64,000 nucleotides of DNA from Oscillospiraceae bacterium (GCA_024684395.1 JAIKWY010000121.1:1-64000); one strand, 5' to 3'; shown: positions 15,821 through 24,609, counted from the stretch's first letter. Program-made: numbers and translations. The notes: a model not told the origin generated them from the sequence alone.

Positions 15821-18028
15821 TTATGCCAACGCCGCAGCTCTGAGCCTGAGCTCCGTCCCTTCGCAGAACAGACACACCGTATCGCCGTCATGCACCTCGC
15901 CCCGCAGCCACATCCGGGAGAGCGGGCTCTCCACATGCTGCGTCAGGAAGCGCCGGATCGGTCTGGCACCGTAGCGGCGTGTTTCCGGGTCGGAGGCTGC
16001 CGCCTGCACGGCATGTTCGTCAAACTGCAATGTGATGCCGAGCGCCGCCGCCCGCTCCGCCAATGCGTTGAGCTGCCGGCGGGCGATCACGGCAAGATCC
16101 TCCTGCGTGAGCGGCGAAAATTCAAGGATCTCGTCCATGCGCCCGATGAGCTCCGGCGGGAGCGTCTGCCGCAGCGCCTCGGTGCCGGGTGCCTGTTCGC
16201 CGCCGAGGAAGCCGGCGCTTGCGGTGCGCTGGTGCATCCCGATATTGGATGTCAGGAAAATGAGACAGTTCCGCAGGCTGATCTGACGCCCGGTGCTGTC
16301 CGTCAGCATCCCGTCCTCCAAGATTTGCAGCAGCAGATGCAGCACATCCGGGTGCGCCTTTTCGATCTCATCGAACAGCACCACGCTGCACGGCCTTTGC
16401 CGCAGATGCTCGCAGAACGGCGTCTCCTCCGAGAAACCGACATACCCGGGCGGTGACCCGATGAGCCTTGCCACGGAATGCGCTTCCATAAATTCCGACA
16501 TATCCAGCCGCAGCAGCGCCTTTTCCGTGCCGTAGAGCGTCTCACAGAGCGCCCGCACGAGCGCCGTTTTCCCCACGCCCGTGGGCCCGAGAAACAGAAA
16601 CGAGCCCACCGGTCTCCGGATGTCCCGGAAGCCTGCACCGCTCCGGCAGACGGCATCGCAGAGCCGGTCGATCACGGCATCATGTCCGACGATCTTGGTG
16701 TGCAGTGTCCGCTGTAACAGCAGGAGCCGCTCCTGTTCGGCGGCGGTCATCTGGGAGAGGGGGATGCCCGTCCTTGCCGATGCAACGGCTGCCACATCCT
16801 CCTCACCGACCTCCGCCCCGGCACAGCGCAGCGAAGCCCTTGCACATGCCTCATCGAGTAGGTCGATCGCCTTGTCCGGGAAGCTCTTGTCGCCGATATA
16901 CTTCTGCGACAGCTCCACGCAGGAGCGCAGCACCGCATCCGGGAGCGTCACATGGTGATAGCTCTCGTAATTCTGCCGCAGACCGTCTAAAATGCCGAGC
17001 GTTTCCTCGCCGGACGGTTCGAGGATGGTCACGGACTGGAAGCGCCGCACAAGAGCGCCGTCCCGCCCGATGGTATGCCCGTATTCCGCCGGGGTTGTCG
17101 CACCGATGATGCGCAGTTCGCCCCTTGCCAGTGCCGGTTTCAGGAGATTTGCCGCATCAATGGCACCCTCTGCCGCCCCGGCGCCGACAATGGTATGCAG
17201 CTCGTCGATGAACAGGATGATGCGCCCGTCCCGCACGACCTCATCCACGCAGGCACGCACCCGCTCCTCGAAATCGCCCCGGTACTTCGCCCCTGCAAGG
17301 AGCGCACCGAGGTCGAGCGAGAATATCACCATGCCACGCAGCTGCGGCGGCACCTCGCCTTTTGCGAACCGTGCTGCCACGCTCTGCACGATGGCGGTCT
17401 TGCCGACGCCGGGATCGCCGATCAGGCAGGGGTTGTTCTTGCTGCGGCGGGAGAGGATCTGCAAGACCCGCTCGATTTCGTTTTCTCTGCCGATGAGCGG
17501 GTCGGCATGTTCCTCCGGGAGCAGCAGCTTGCCAAAGCGGAAGAGCTGCGGGAGGTCTTTTTCCGTCGGCAGATGCTGCAAAGCCCCATCCGCCTCGTCA
17601 CAGCAGGCATGTTCCAGCTCCCGCAGGTCTGCGCCGCTCCCGAGCAAAAGCTCATAGCCGGCGCAGTTCTCGTCCTCCAGGATCGCCCGCAGCAGGAAGC
17701 GGGTGCCGACAAGGCGTTCCTTCCTGCCGAGCTGCTGCGCCTTGCGGAAGATGCGGTGCAGCGCCGGTGTCATGCATCCATAGCCGGGTGAGGTACGGCT
17801 CCCCCTCCCGACCGACAGCAGGAGCTGTCCCCGCAGGCTCTCCGCCGTCACGCCGTGGCGGGTGAGCACCTCTGCCGCAGCGCCGCTGCCCTGCCGGAGC
17901 ATCCCGAGCAGGTAGTGCTCCGTGCCGATATAGGTGTGCCCCATTTCCCCGGCGATCTGCATGGCGGTCTCGAGCGACAGGAGCACATGCTCGGAGAATC
18001 TGTCTATTTCATACTGTGCATTCTGCAA
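15821..18028 (-). CDS. ClpC-like AAA+ unfoldase
   Basis: Hsp100/Clp ATPase of 735 aa. The preferred start is TTG at 18028, eight bases after AGGAGG. An N-terminal double Clp-N repeat (TEHYLLGMLRQG and a second copy, about 10-140) precedes AAA-1 with Walker A GDPGVGKT (about 205) and Walker B ILFIDELHT, and AAA-2 with Walker A GPTGVGKT (about 495) and VVLFDEIEKAH. The middle region between the two ATPases is short and lacks a recognisable UVR motif. Where ClpC proteins carry a VGF/IGF loop for ClpP there is AGF (SAGFLGGE). It is therefore ClpC-like but diverged, and pairing with ClpP is not assured. No promoter is clear directly upstream; spoIIID lies about 230 bp upstream on the same strand. 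Confidence 0.88.
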   Translation of the reverse strand: MQNAQYEIDRFSEHVLLSLETAMQIAGEMGHTYIGTEHYLLGMLRQGSGAAAEVLTRHGVTAESLRGQLLLSVGRGSRTSPGYGCMTPALHRIFRKAQQLGRKERLVGTRFLLRAILEDENCAGYELLLGSGADLRELEHACCDEADGALQHLPTEKDLPQLFRFGKLLLPEEHADPLIGRENEIERVLQILSRRSKNNPCLIGDPGVGKTAIVQSVAARFAKGEVPPQLRGMVIFSLDLGALLAGAKYRGDFEERVRACVDEVVRDGRIILFIDELHTIVGAGAAEGAIDAANLLKPALARGELRIIGATTPAEYGHTIGRDGALVRRFQSVTILEPSGEETLGILDGLRQNYESYHHVTLPDAVLRSCVELSQKYIGDKSFPDKAIDLLDEACARASLRCAGAEVGEEDVAAVASARTGIPLSQMTAAEQERLLLLQRTLHTKIVGHDAVIDRLCDAVCRSGAGFRDIRRPVGSFLFLGPTGVGKTALVRALCETLYGTEKALLRLDMSEFMEAHSVARLIGSPPGYVGFSEETPFCEHLRQRPCSVVLFDEIEKAHPDVLHLLLQILEDGMLTDSTGRQISLRNCLIFLTSNIGMHQRTASAGFLGGEQAPGTEALRQTLPPELIGRMDEILEFSPLTQEDLAVIARRQLNALAERAAALGITLQFDEHAVQAAASDPETRRYGARPIRRFLTQHVESPLSRMWLRGEVHDGDTVCLFCEGTELRLRAAALA

Positions 18029-18119
18029 ATGCGTTTCCTCCTTCCGGAACTTGGTATCCCGAAATTTCGTGAAGCACCGGATCAACCGATGATGCAGTGC
18101 TTCGGGGATAGCGGATGGG

Positions 18120-18173
18120 CTATTTTGGGGGCGCTGCCCCAGACCCCGCCTCTGAAAACATCGTTTTCAGAGG
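18120..18173. repeat. Hairpin between spoIIID and the Clp gene
   Basis: CCTCTGAAAAC (18149-18159) and GTTTTCAGAGG (18163-18173) form an 11-bp stem with a three-base loop. It is preceded by the GC-rich word GGGGGCGCTGCCCCAGACCCC. It could end spoIIID transcription. A hairpin of very similar design lies at 21102-21124. Confidence 0.5.
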
Positions 18174-18256
18174 TATCTGTTTCATAGTATACCACTTTTT
18201 CTCTGCGATATTTGTCGAAACACGGGAGAACACCGCAGAATACCGGGATGCAGCGG

Positions 18257-18541
18257 CTAAGAGCGGTTCTGCGCCGCTGACCGGCGGCTGATGGCAAGCA
18301 GGGCATACTTGCGCTTGGTGGCGAGCCCGCCCCGGATATGGCGCTCCTGCTTGTTCTGCACCAGGATCTCATGCACCTGTTTTGCCAGATCCGGGCGGAT
18401 ATGCGGCAGGCGCTCGCTGACGTCCTTATGTACCGTGCTCTTGCTGATGCCGAACTTGCTGGCGGCTGCACGGACGGTCGCCCGATGTTCCAGGATATAG
18501 ATGCCGAGCGTGACCGCCCGGTCCTCCGACTGACTTTGCAT
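18257..18541 (-). CDS. spoIIID: Sporulation transcriptional regulator SpoIIID
   Basis: 94 aa. ATG at 18541 lies seven bases after GGAG. The sequence is a textbook SpoIIID: GIYILEHRATVRAAASKFG, then SKSTVHKDVSERLP (the DNA-reading helix), DLAKQVHEILVQNKQERHIR and GGLATKRKYALL. In spore formers this protein activates and represses mother-cell genes before SigK takes over. A sigK gene lies at 62319-63002 in this window, so the lineage keeps at least part of the mother-cell programme. Confidence 0.95.
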   Translation of the reverse strand: MQSQSEDRAVTLGIYILEHRATVRAAASKFGISKSTVHKDVSERLPHIRPDLAKQVHEILVQNKQERHIRGGLATKRKYALLAISRRSAAQNRS

Positions 18542-18693
18542 GACCTCACTCCGTTTCAGTGGATTTGTGACAGTATATGCAAGGGCAGGCGGGAACATGT
18601 GCGGGGATGTGTTTTTCAATTCCGTCCATATGTCAAATTTCTCCGGAATTCTATTTCCGGATTGTGAATTTTTCTGTAATACCCCTCATGTTC

Positions 18694-18722
18694 TTGACAT
18701 CAACCGCAAAAAGTAGTATGAT
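18694..18722 (+). promoter_or_regulatory. Promoter of the pyruvate formate-lyase operon
   Basis: TTGACA (18694-18699), 17 bp, TATGAT (18717-18722), 49 bp before the start codon. The gap 18542-18690 shows nothing else definable. Confidence 0.78.
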
Positions 18723-18770
18723 ATAAGTGAAGGATATACAATACTTTGCAGCTGAAAGGATGATGCCAGT

Positions 18771-20894
18771 ATGTTTACAGCATTTGCACCGGAATGGGAG
18801 GGGTTTGAACCCGGCAGGTGGAGCAACACTTCCGTCAATGTCCGGGATTTCATCCTCAAGAACTACACGCCCTATGACGGCGACGAGAGCTTTCTTGCAG
18901 GGCCGACTGCTGCAACGAAACAGCTCTGGGAGCAGGTCTGCGAGCTGTCACGGCAGGAGCGTGAAGCAGGCGGCGTCCTCGATATGGACACCAGTATCAT
19001 TTCCACCATCACGTCTCACGGCCCCGGCTATCTGAACAAGGAGCTCGAAAAGATCGTCGGTCTCCAGACGGACAAGCCCTTCAAGCGGGCGCTCCAGCCC
19101 TTCGGCGGCATCCGTATGGCGCAGCAGGCGTGCAAGGAGTACGGCTATGAGGTGGATCCCAAGGTCGTGGAGATCTTTACCAAGTACAGAAAAACACACA
19201 ACCAGGCAGTTTTCGATGCCTATACCCCCGAGATGAAGCTCGCCCGCCATGCGGCGATCCTCACCGGACTCCCGGATGCCTACGGCAGAGGCCGTATCAT
19301 CGGCGACTACCGGAGAATTGCCCTCTACGGCATCGACATGCTCATCGAGGACAAGGAGCACCAGAAGGAAACGCATTTCGTCCGCATGACCTCCAAGAAC
19401 ATCCGTCTGCGTGAGGAGCTGGCAGAGCAGATCAATGCCCTGCGTGACCTCAAGAAGCTCGGCGAGATCTACGGTCTGGACATCTCCCGCCCTGCGAAGA
19501 ATGCACAGGAGGCTGTACAGTGGCTGTATTTCGGCTATCTGGCGGCCGTCAAGGAGCAGAACGGCGCCGCCATGTCGCTCGGACGGACATCGACCTTCCT
19601 GGACATCTTCATCCAGCGTGACCTCGAAAGGGGCATCCTCACCGAGAGCGAGGCGCAGGAGCTCATCGACCACTTCATCATGAAGCTGCGTATGGTGCGT
19701 TTTGCCAGAACACCGGAGTACAACTCCCTGTTCTCCGGCGACCCGACCTGGATCACCGAGTCCATCGGCGGCGTTTCCGTGGACGGCCAGCACATGGTCA
19801 CCAAGAACTCCTTCCGCTACCTCAACACGCTGAACAACCTCGGCACAGCACCGGAGCCGAATATGACCGTGCTCTGGTCCACCAAGCTGCCGACGAATTT
19901 CAAGCGGTTCTGCGCCCGCATGTCCATCAAGTCCTCCTCCATCCAGTATGAGAACGACGACCTGATGCGCGTGATCCACGGCGATGACTATGCGATCGCC
20001 TGCTGCGTCTCCTCGATGCGTGTCGGCAAGGAGATGCAGTTCTTCGGCGCCCGTGCGAACCTTGCCAAGTGCCTGCTCTACGCCATCAACGGCGGCGTGG
20101 ACGAGCGTCTCGGCGTGCAGGTGGGCCCGAAATACCGTCCGGTCGAGGGCGAGTACCTGGACTATGACGATGTGATGCAGAAGTATGACGACATGATGGA
20201 ATGGCTCGCAGGGCTCTATGTCAACACACTGAACGTCATCCATTATATGCATGATAAGTACAGCTACGAGCGTTTGCAGATGGCACTGCATGACCGTGAG
20301 GTCAAGCGCTACTTTGCGACAGGTATCGCAGGTCTGTCCGTTGTGGCAGATTCCCTCTCGGCGATCAAGTATGCCAAGGTAAAGCCTGTCCGCCGAGACA
20401 TCGAGATCAAGGATCGGCACGGTGTGGTCACGGGCATCGCACGGAACGTGGTCGTGGACTATGTTGTCGAGGGTGATTTCCCGAAGTACGGCAACGATGA
20501 CGACCGTGTGGATGAGATCGCCGTGCAGATCGTCCGCACATTCATGGACAAGATCCGCAAGCACCACACCTACCGCAGCAGTATCCCGACCATGTCCATC
20601 CTGACGATCACCTCGAACGTGGTCTACGGCAAGAAGACCGGCAACACCCCGGACGGCAGAAAGCAGGGCGTTCCGCTGGCACCCGGCGCCAACCCGATGC
20701 ATGGCAGAGACACCCACGGTGCAGTGGCATCGCTCTCCTCCGTGGCAAAGCTGCCCTTCCGCCATGCGCAGGACGGCATTTCCAACACGTTCTCGATCGT
20801 GCCGGATGCGCTGGGCAAGAATACGCAGATCTTTGCGGGCGACCTCGACATCGACCGCCTGACACAGGAGGCTTTGACTGAGGATGAGCAATGA
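18771..20894 (+). CDS. pflB: Pyruvate formate-lyase catalytic subunit lacking the glycyl-radical domain
   Basis: 707 aa, homologous to PFL (about 760 aa in Escherichia coli) along its whole length except the C-terminus. It has the catalytic thiol pair C411-C412 (IACCVSSM) and the substrate-pocket regions ([18 protein letters not shown]). It ends soon after [10 protein letters not shown], just where the glycyl-radical domain should begin. The motif RVSGY is absent; instead a 20-residue acidic tail ends TEDEQ. The missing domain is encoded separately at 21220-21471, and a degenerate relative of that domain overlaps the end of this gene at 20884. The reading frame shows no sign of a simple frameshift: the stop sits in an 11-bp overlap with a well-formed next gene. 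Role: pyruvate + CoA to formate + acetyl-CoA. Confidence 0.95.
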   Translation: MFTAFAPEWEGFEPGRWSNTSVNVRDFILKNYTPYDGDESFLAGPTAATKQLWEQVCELSRQEREAGGVLDMDTSIISTITSHGPGYLNKELEKIVGLQTDKPFKRALQPFGGIRMAQQACKEYGYEVDPKVVEIFTKYRKTHNQAVFDAYTPEMKLARHAAILTGLPDAYGRGRIIGDYRRIALYGIDMLIEDKEHQKETHFVRMTSKNIRLREELAEQINALRDLKKLGEIYGLDISRPAKNAQEAVQWLYFGYLAAVKEQNGAAMSLGRTSTFLDIFIQRDLERGILTESEAQELIDHFIMKLRMVRFARTPEYNSLFSGDPTWITESIGGVSVDGQHMVTKNSFRYLNTLNNLGTAPEPNMTVLWSTKLPTNFKRFCARMSIKSSSIQYENDDLMRVIHGDDYAIACCVSSMRVGKEMQFFGARANLAKCLLYAINGGVDERLGVQVGPKYRPVEGEYLDYDDVMQKYDDMMEWLAGLYVNTLNVIHYMHDKYSYERLQMALHDREVKRYFATGIAGLSVVADSLSAIKYAKVKPVRRDIEIKDRHGVVTGIARNVVVDYVVEGDFPKYGNDDDRVDEIAVQIVRTFMDKIRKHHTYRSSIPTMSILTITSNVVYGKKTGNTPDGRKQGVPLAPGANPMHGRDTHGAVASLSSVAKLPFRHAQDGISNTFSIVPDALGKNTQIFAGDLDIDRLTQEALTEDEQ

Positions 20895-21096
20895 TCCGAA
20901 GATCCCGAAGGATATGGATCCCGATGCGCTGGTGGAGCTGCTCGATGCGCTCTGTGCATCCGGCAGCCAGCATATCAACCTGAGCGTCGGCGAGGAGACC
21001 AGAGTACAGACGATGAACAGCACCGAATGCTGCAAAGCCGGTGCGTGCTCCGTCCCCACGCTGGGCGAGGACCCGGATGAGGAGGACGAACTGTAA
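20884..21096 (+). CDS. 70-aa degenerate glycyl-radical-domain paralogue
   Basis: ATG at 20884 lies inside the last codons of pflB (ATGAGCAATGA overlap), so translation is probably coupled. Residues 13-36 ([20 protein letters not shown]) align with the opening of the glycyl-radical domain encoded at 21220 ([20 protein letters not shown]). After that the radical loop is replaced by a short Cys-containing segment (ECCKAGACS) and an acidic tail. There is no RVSGY, so it cannot carry the radical. It could be a structural plug, a regulator of the split enzyme or a decaying duplicate. Confidence 0.75.
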   Translation: MSNDPKIPKDMDPDALVELLDALCASGSQHINLSVGEETRVQTMNSTECCKAGACSVPTLGEDPDEEDEL

Positions 21097-21101
21097 AAAG
21101 T

Positions 21102-21124
21102 CTCTAAAAACGTTGTTTTTAGAG
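21102..21124 (+). other. Hairpin inside the pfl operon
   Basis: 10-bp stem CTCTAAAAAC (21102-21111) with GTTTTTAGAG (21115-21124) directly after the 70-aa gene, without a T-run. It may be a processing or stability element that uncouples levels of the upstream and downstream messages. No separate promoter is evident in 21125-21219. Confidence 0.55.
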
Positions 21125-21219
21125 TGGGGTGTGAGGCGAAGCTACACATCTCCCTATTCAGTTTGTTACAAACAGAAACGGAAGATCACAAAAGAAAGCT
21201 ATCTAGGAGGAGGTAAATT

Positions 21220-21471
21220 ATGGAAGATCAGCAGATCAATGAACAGCAGGTCGATAATCTCGTAGAGCTGCTTGACGGCTATGTCGAGAAGGGCGGCCAT
21301 CACCTGAACGTCAATGTGTTCACTCGTGAGACGCTGCTCGATGCGCAGGCGCATCCGGAGAAGTACCCGCAGCTCACCGTGCGTGTTTCCGGCTATGCGG
21401 TCAACTTCATCAAGCTGACCAAGGAGCAGCAGGATGACGTTATCGCCCGCACATTCCACGACAAAATTTAG
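21220..21471 (+). CDS. grcA: Stand-alone glycyl-radical domain of pyruvate formate-lyase (GrcA-like)
   Basis: 83 aa. ATG at 21220 follows a very strong ribosome site (AGGAGGAGG). The sequence matches the C-terminal domain of PFL and the YfiD/GrcA spare-part protein: [37 protein letters not shown] with the radical glycine at G58, and [14 protein letters not shown]. Because the large subunit lacks this domain, the protein is here probably an obligatory subunit rather than a repair part. The activase encoded at 21529 would install the radical on G58. The symbol is used by similarity; the functional context differs from that in Escherichia coli. Confidence 0.92.
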   Translation: MEDQQINEQQVDNLVELLDGYVEKGGHHLNVNVFTRETLLDAQAHPEKYPQLTVRVSGYAVNFIKLTKEQQDDVIARTFHDKI

Positions 21472-21478
21472 TATCAAC

Positions 21479-21510
21479 AACAGCCCCTTGCCACCGGCAC
21501 AGGGGCTGTT
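21479..21510 (+). other. Hairpin between grcA-like gene and pflA
   Basis: 10-bp stem AACAGCCCCT (21479-21488) with AGGGGCTGTT (21501-21510), 12-base loop, no T-run. It is placed to stabilise the upstream message or reduce expression of the activase, which is needed only in catalytic amounts (inference). Confidence 0.6.
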
Positions 21511-21528
21511 CTCCAAGAAGGTGATCCC

Positions 21529-22281
21529 ATGACTGGCTATATCCATTCCACCGAATCCTTTGGCACGGTAGACGGGCCGGGGGTGCGGTTCGTGATCTTC
21601 TTCCAGGGCTGTCCGATGCGGTGCCTGTACTGCCATAACCCCGATACATGGGGCTTTGACAAGGGGACAGAGATGACCGTGGAGGAGCTGCTGCGCCAGT
21701 ACGAGCGCAACAAGGCGTTCTACAAAAACGGCGGCATCACGGCGACCGGCGGCGAACCGACGGCACAGCTCCCGTTCCTGACGGCGCTCTTCACCGAGGC
21801 GAAACGCCGCGGCATCCACACCTGTCTGGACACCTCCGGCATCTGCTTTGATCCGGCGCATCCGGAGCGGTTCGATGCGCTGCTCTCCGTGACGGATCTG
21901 GTAATGCTCGACATCAAGCACATCGACGACGAACGCCACCGGGCGCTGACCGGGCACAGCAATGCCGGGATCCTCGCATTTGCGCAGCATCTGAGCAGCA
22001 GGGGAGTGCCCCTCTGGATCCGGCATGTCATCGTCCCCGGCTGGACGGATGACCCGGCGGAGCAGGAAGCGCTCGGCTATTTCCTCGGCGGTCTGAAAAC
22101 GCTCAAAGCGCTCGACTGTCTGCCCTATCACGATCTTGGCAAGCAGAAATATGCAGCGCTCGGCATCCCGTATCCCTTGCCGGACACGCAGCCCGTCACC
22201 CCGGAAACGGCAGCACAGGCGAGGAACACCATCCTCCAGGGCATCAAAAAACGCCTGCGGGAACAGGCGAAACAGTCATAA
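21529..22281 (+). CDS. pflA: Pyruvate formate-lyase activating enzyme
   Basis: 250-aa radical SAM enzyme that abstracts hydrogen from the PFL glycine. ATG at 21529 follows AGAAGGTGATCCC. The cluster motif is CPMRCLYC (GCPMRCLYCHNPDTW), and TATGGEPTAQ is the SAM-binding element. The core length (about 245) and the ending (GIPYPLPDTQPVTPE) match PflA. Last gene of the pfl operon, followed by a hairpin. Confidence 0.95.
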   Translation: MTGYIHSTESFGTVDGPGVRFVIFFQGCPMRCLYCHNPDTWGFDKGTEMTVEELLRQYERNKAFYKNGGITATGGEPTAQLPFLTALFTEAKRRGIHTCLDTSGICFDPAHPERFDALLSVTDLVMLDIKHIDDERHRALTGHSNAGILAFAQHLSSRGVPLWIRHVIVPGWTDDPAEQEALGYFLGGLKTLKALDCLPYHDLGKQKYAALGIPYPLPDTQPVTPETAAQARNTILQGIKKRLREQAKQS

Positions 22282-22282
22282 A

Positions 22283-22347
22283 AACCTCCCCGCTCCGGGG
22301 AGGTTATAGCACAACACAAAAGCGCCCTCCGGGATCCGGAAGGCGCT
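22283..22347. terminator. Two hairpins between convergent pflA and HU genes
   Basis: AACCTCCCCG (22283-22292) with CGGGGAGGTT (22296-22305), then AAGCGCC (22320-22326) with GGCGCTT (22341-22347) followed by GTTTTAC. The second has T-rich flanks on both strands and can end either transcript. Confidence 0.8.
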
Positions 22348-22372
22348 TGTTTTACAGTATTGATGTTGGCAA

Positions 22373-22648
22373 TTACTTGTTGACAGAATCCTTGAGGTTC
22401 TTACCAGCCTTGAAAGCCGGAGCCTTGCAAGCCGGAACATCCTGCATCTTCTTGGTGCGGGGGTTCTTGCACTTCTTGGCAGCACGATCACGAACCTCGA
22501 ACACGCCGAAGCCGGTCAGTGTAACCTTATCGCCTGCAACCAGAGCGTCCTTGATGCTCTCAAAAACAGCGTCAACAAATACACCGGCATCCTTCTTAGA
22601 CTTACCGGTCTTCTCAGCAACAGCCTGGATCAAATCTGCTTTTTTCAT
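22373..22648 (-). CDS. HU-family DNA-binding protein
   Basis: 91 aa. ATG at 22648 is nine bases after GGAGG (an ATG three codons earlier abuts the ribosome site). Typical HU: MKKADLIQAVAEKTGKSKKD, GFGVFEVRDRAAKK, then the DNA-binding beta-arm around NPRTKK, ending AFKAGKNLKDSVNK. The arm carries cysteines in CKNPRTKKMQDVPACK where most HU proteins have Gly or another residue. Monocistronic nucleoid protein. Confidence 0.95.
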   Translation of the reverse strand: MKKADLIQAVAEKTGKSKKDAGVFVDAVFESIKDALVAGDKVTLTGFGVFEVRDRAAKKCKNPRTKKMQDVPACKAPAFKAGKNLKDSVNK

Positions 22649-22683
22649 GGTGTACATCCTCCAATTAGATAAATTATACTTGT

Positions 22684-22712
22684 ATTATATACGATTTACT
22701 GCGCTTTGTCAA
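22684..22712 (-). promoter_or_regulatory. HU promoter
   Basis: Minus strand: TTGACA (22707-22712), 17 bp, TATAAT (22684-22689). Full consensus, as expected for an abundant protein. Confidence 0.9.
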
Positions 22713-22791
22713 GGTTTTTCGGAAAAATTGTCGATTCTACAGAATTTCGGTACGATTGCAGCATGATTTTAGATAATATCATAGAATATTC

Positions 22792-22813
22792 CCCGAAAAC
22801 CCGTCTTTTCGGG
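22792..22813 (-). terminator. Hairpin after the YerC-like gene
   Basis: TTTTCGGG (22806-22813) pairs with CCCGAAAA (22792-22799) immediately beyond the stop codon. No long T-run, so efficiency is uncertain. Confidence 0.55.
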
Positions 22814-22815
22814 AC

Positions 22816-23160
22816 TTATTCGCCGTCCTCCTGCGGTTCTGCGCCGCTGTTGGAAGCCTCCGGAACGGAATACTTTCCCTTTGCCTTCAGGCGGTCAAAT
22901 ACGATGTCATAGCCGCTGCCCAGCGAACGGTTGACACGGCTGATCGTTGCCGTGCTGGCGCTTGTGGCAGCCACGATGTCGCTGTAGACACGGTGCTCCC
23001 GCAGCATCTTGGCGACCTGCAAACGCTGGGACATGGTCTGGAGCTCCAGTACTGTGCAGAGATCGTCGAAGAATGCACTGCATTCCTCCTTGGTCTCCAG
23101 GCAGAGAATGGCTTCATACAGCTCCTCGATCACAGTCGGTTTATTCTTTCCCCTTTTCAT
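22816..23160 (-). CDS. YerC/TrpR-like transcriptional regulator
   Basis: 114 aa. ATG at 23160 is nine bases after AAAGGA. The helical TrpR-like fold is evident in ELYEAILCLETKEECSAFFD, TMSQRLQVAKMLREHRVYSD and the HTH TSASTATISRVNRSL, which match the YerC family of Firmicutes. The C-terminus is a short Glu/Ser-rich extension. It is likely a DNA-binding repressor. Its target is not evident from position, since it stands alone. Confidence 0.9.
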   Translation of the reverse strand: MKRGKNKPTVIEELYEAILCLETKEECSAFFDDLCTVLELQTMSQRLQVAKMLREHRVYSDIVAATSASTATISRVNRSLGSGYDIVFDRLKAKGKYSVPEASNSGAEPQEDGE

Positions 23161-23274
23161 AGTGATGCGTCCTTTCTGCATTCTGACCCGCTGAGCGGGC
23201 AGGTTCTTACTTATATTTTAACACATTGTAGTGCAAAAGTAAAGAGCTTTTTGAAAAAATCTCTTTTTTTACAG

Positions 23275-24399
23275 TCATTCTTCCCATTCCAGACGGGGAA
23301 CGGGATGGAAGCCTGTGGTCTTGGCGAAGCTCATGTTGTGCCGGAAGCGCCCCACGAAATCCGAGGGGTCGATGCGGTCGAAATTGCATCCCTCGAAGCC
23401 CTCCCGGGTGAACAGTACGGACAGCAGCGTAAATTCCTCGTCATTGCCCGTCGATGTGTCGAGCACGCCGTCCACGGCATGTACCATGACATAGTCCACC
23501 GGCAGCACGGAGAACAGCTCACGTCCGAGCCGGATCGCAGCGCTGCACACGTAGTCCTGCATGATGTCGAAGTACATCGTCTTGGTCATCGCCTTCTCAG
23601 AGAGCTTGCCGGTCTGGGTCAGGCTGAGCGTCTTTTCCGGTACGACATCCTTGCCCAGCACACGGAACTCGATCTCCATCGTGCCCGGCTGGTCTGTGCC
23701 AAATTCGAGGTCGCTGCCGTAGTCGGCGAAATCCTCGAAGGGATTGGCAGTCTCGATCGCTTCGAGATAGGCATCCGTGTCGCCTTTCAGGATGCGGTCG
23801 GCAAATGTCTTGCTCTCCTCCCACTCCGCATAGGTCTCGGCATCGGCAGCCTTTGCGGCGGCAAGGGCTTCCTCCTGCTCCCGCTGCTGCTTCTCTGCAT
23901 TGCCGAACAGCCGGGACATGAGACCGGGCTTCTGGGCGGCAGTCTGTGCGGCTGCCTGCTCGGCAGGACCGGGCTGCCCCTTCTCAAAGGGCGGCGGCGC
24001 ATCCCGCAGTGCCTTCCAGTCGATCGGCTCCTCGCATTCCTTGTGAACGCTCCGGATGAGGTCGAGGTAGTTTTCCTGCTCCTCGACCTGGAGGCGGTTC
24101 TGCTCGAGCTCCGTTGCCTTCTGCTGGGCAAGTGCCTCCTTCTTCTTGGCGAGCTCCTCCTGCTTCTTTCGTGCCGAGGAGGAATAGCTGCGCTTCTTGG
24201 CGGTCTTTTTCTTGCTGCCGCTCGATGCGGTATAGGAGAGCCCGGTACCCGGGATACCGACCCGGACGGAGCTTCTGCCGCTCGTATTGATCGAGGCTCG
24301 GGCGCCCTTTGTCCCGACGCTGACACCGACACCGGATTTGCTCAGGTTCAGCGAAACGCCCTTGCAGATCTTGATGCTTTTACGGAAATTCAGTCCCAT
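23275..24399 (-). CDS. DUF4236 domain protein with coiled coil
   Basis: 374 aa. ATG at 24399 (seven bases after AGGAGG) is preferred to the ATG two codons earlier, which touches the ribosome site. The first 55 residues (GLNFRKSIKICKGVSLNLSK, then GIPGTGLSYT) are the small beta domain DUF4236. A Lys/Glu/Gln-rich coiled coil (about 65-115), a Pro/Ala/Gln linker (about 140-165) and a C-terminal domain of about 170 residues without known motif follow. There is no signal peptide. Function unknown. It has its own promoter. Confidence 0.85.
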   Translation of the reverse strand: MGLNFRKSIKICKGVSLNLSKSGVGVSVGTKGARASINTSGRSSVRVGIPGTGLSYTASSGSKKKTAKKRSYSSSARKKQEELAKKKEALAQQKATELEQNRLQVEEQENYLDLIRSVHKECEEPIDWKALRDAPPPFEKGQPGPAEQAAAQTAAQKPGLMSRLFGNAEKQQREQEEALAAAKAADAETYAEWEESKTFADRILKGDTDAYLEAIETANPFEDFADYGSDLEFGTDQPGTMEIEFRVLGKDVVPEKTLSLTQTGKLSEKAMTKTMYFDIMQDYVCSAAIRLGRELFSVLPVDYVMVHAVDGVLDTSTGNDEEFTLLSVLFTREGFEGCNFDRIDPSDFVGRFRHNMSFAKTTGFHPVPRLEWEE

Positions 24400-24469
24400 G
24401 TTCATCCCTCCTATGACCGGGTATCTCCGTGATACGTTCCGGAGATAGCTCGTGTTTTCTTATGCTACT

Positions 24470-24498
24470 ATTTTAGCATGTTTATGCGGAAAAGTCAA
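24470..24498 (-). promoter_or_regulatory. Promoter of the DUF4236 gene
   Basis: Minus strand: TTGACT (24493-24498), 17 bp, TAAAAT (24470-24475). Confidence 0.7.
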
Positions 24499-24609
24499 CA
24501 ATTTCCGGCGATCTCCGGCGGGAATGCCGTGTATATGTAGGTTTTGCCAAATAAAGCAGAATAATATTGTGCATTTCAACAAAAACAGAAATGGGCGGCG
24601 GCATCCCTC

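Noticed and set aside
20884-21219. Sequencing frameshift as explanation of the split PFL
   Set aside because: The three frames are separated by a complete degenerate domain, a hairpin and a new strong ribosome site, so no single indel restores a full-length PFL.
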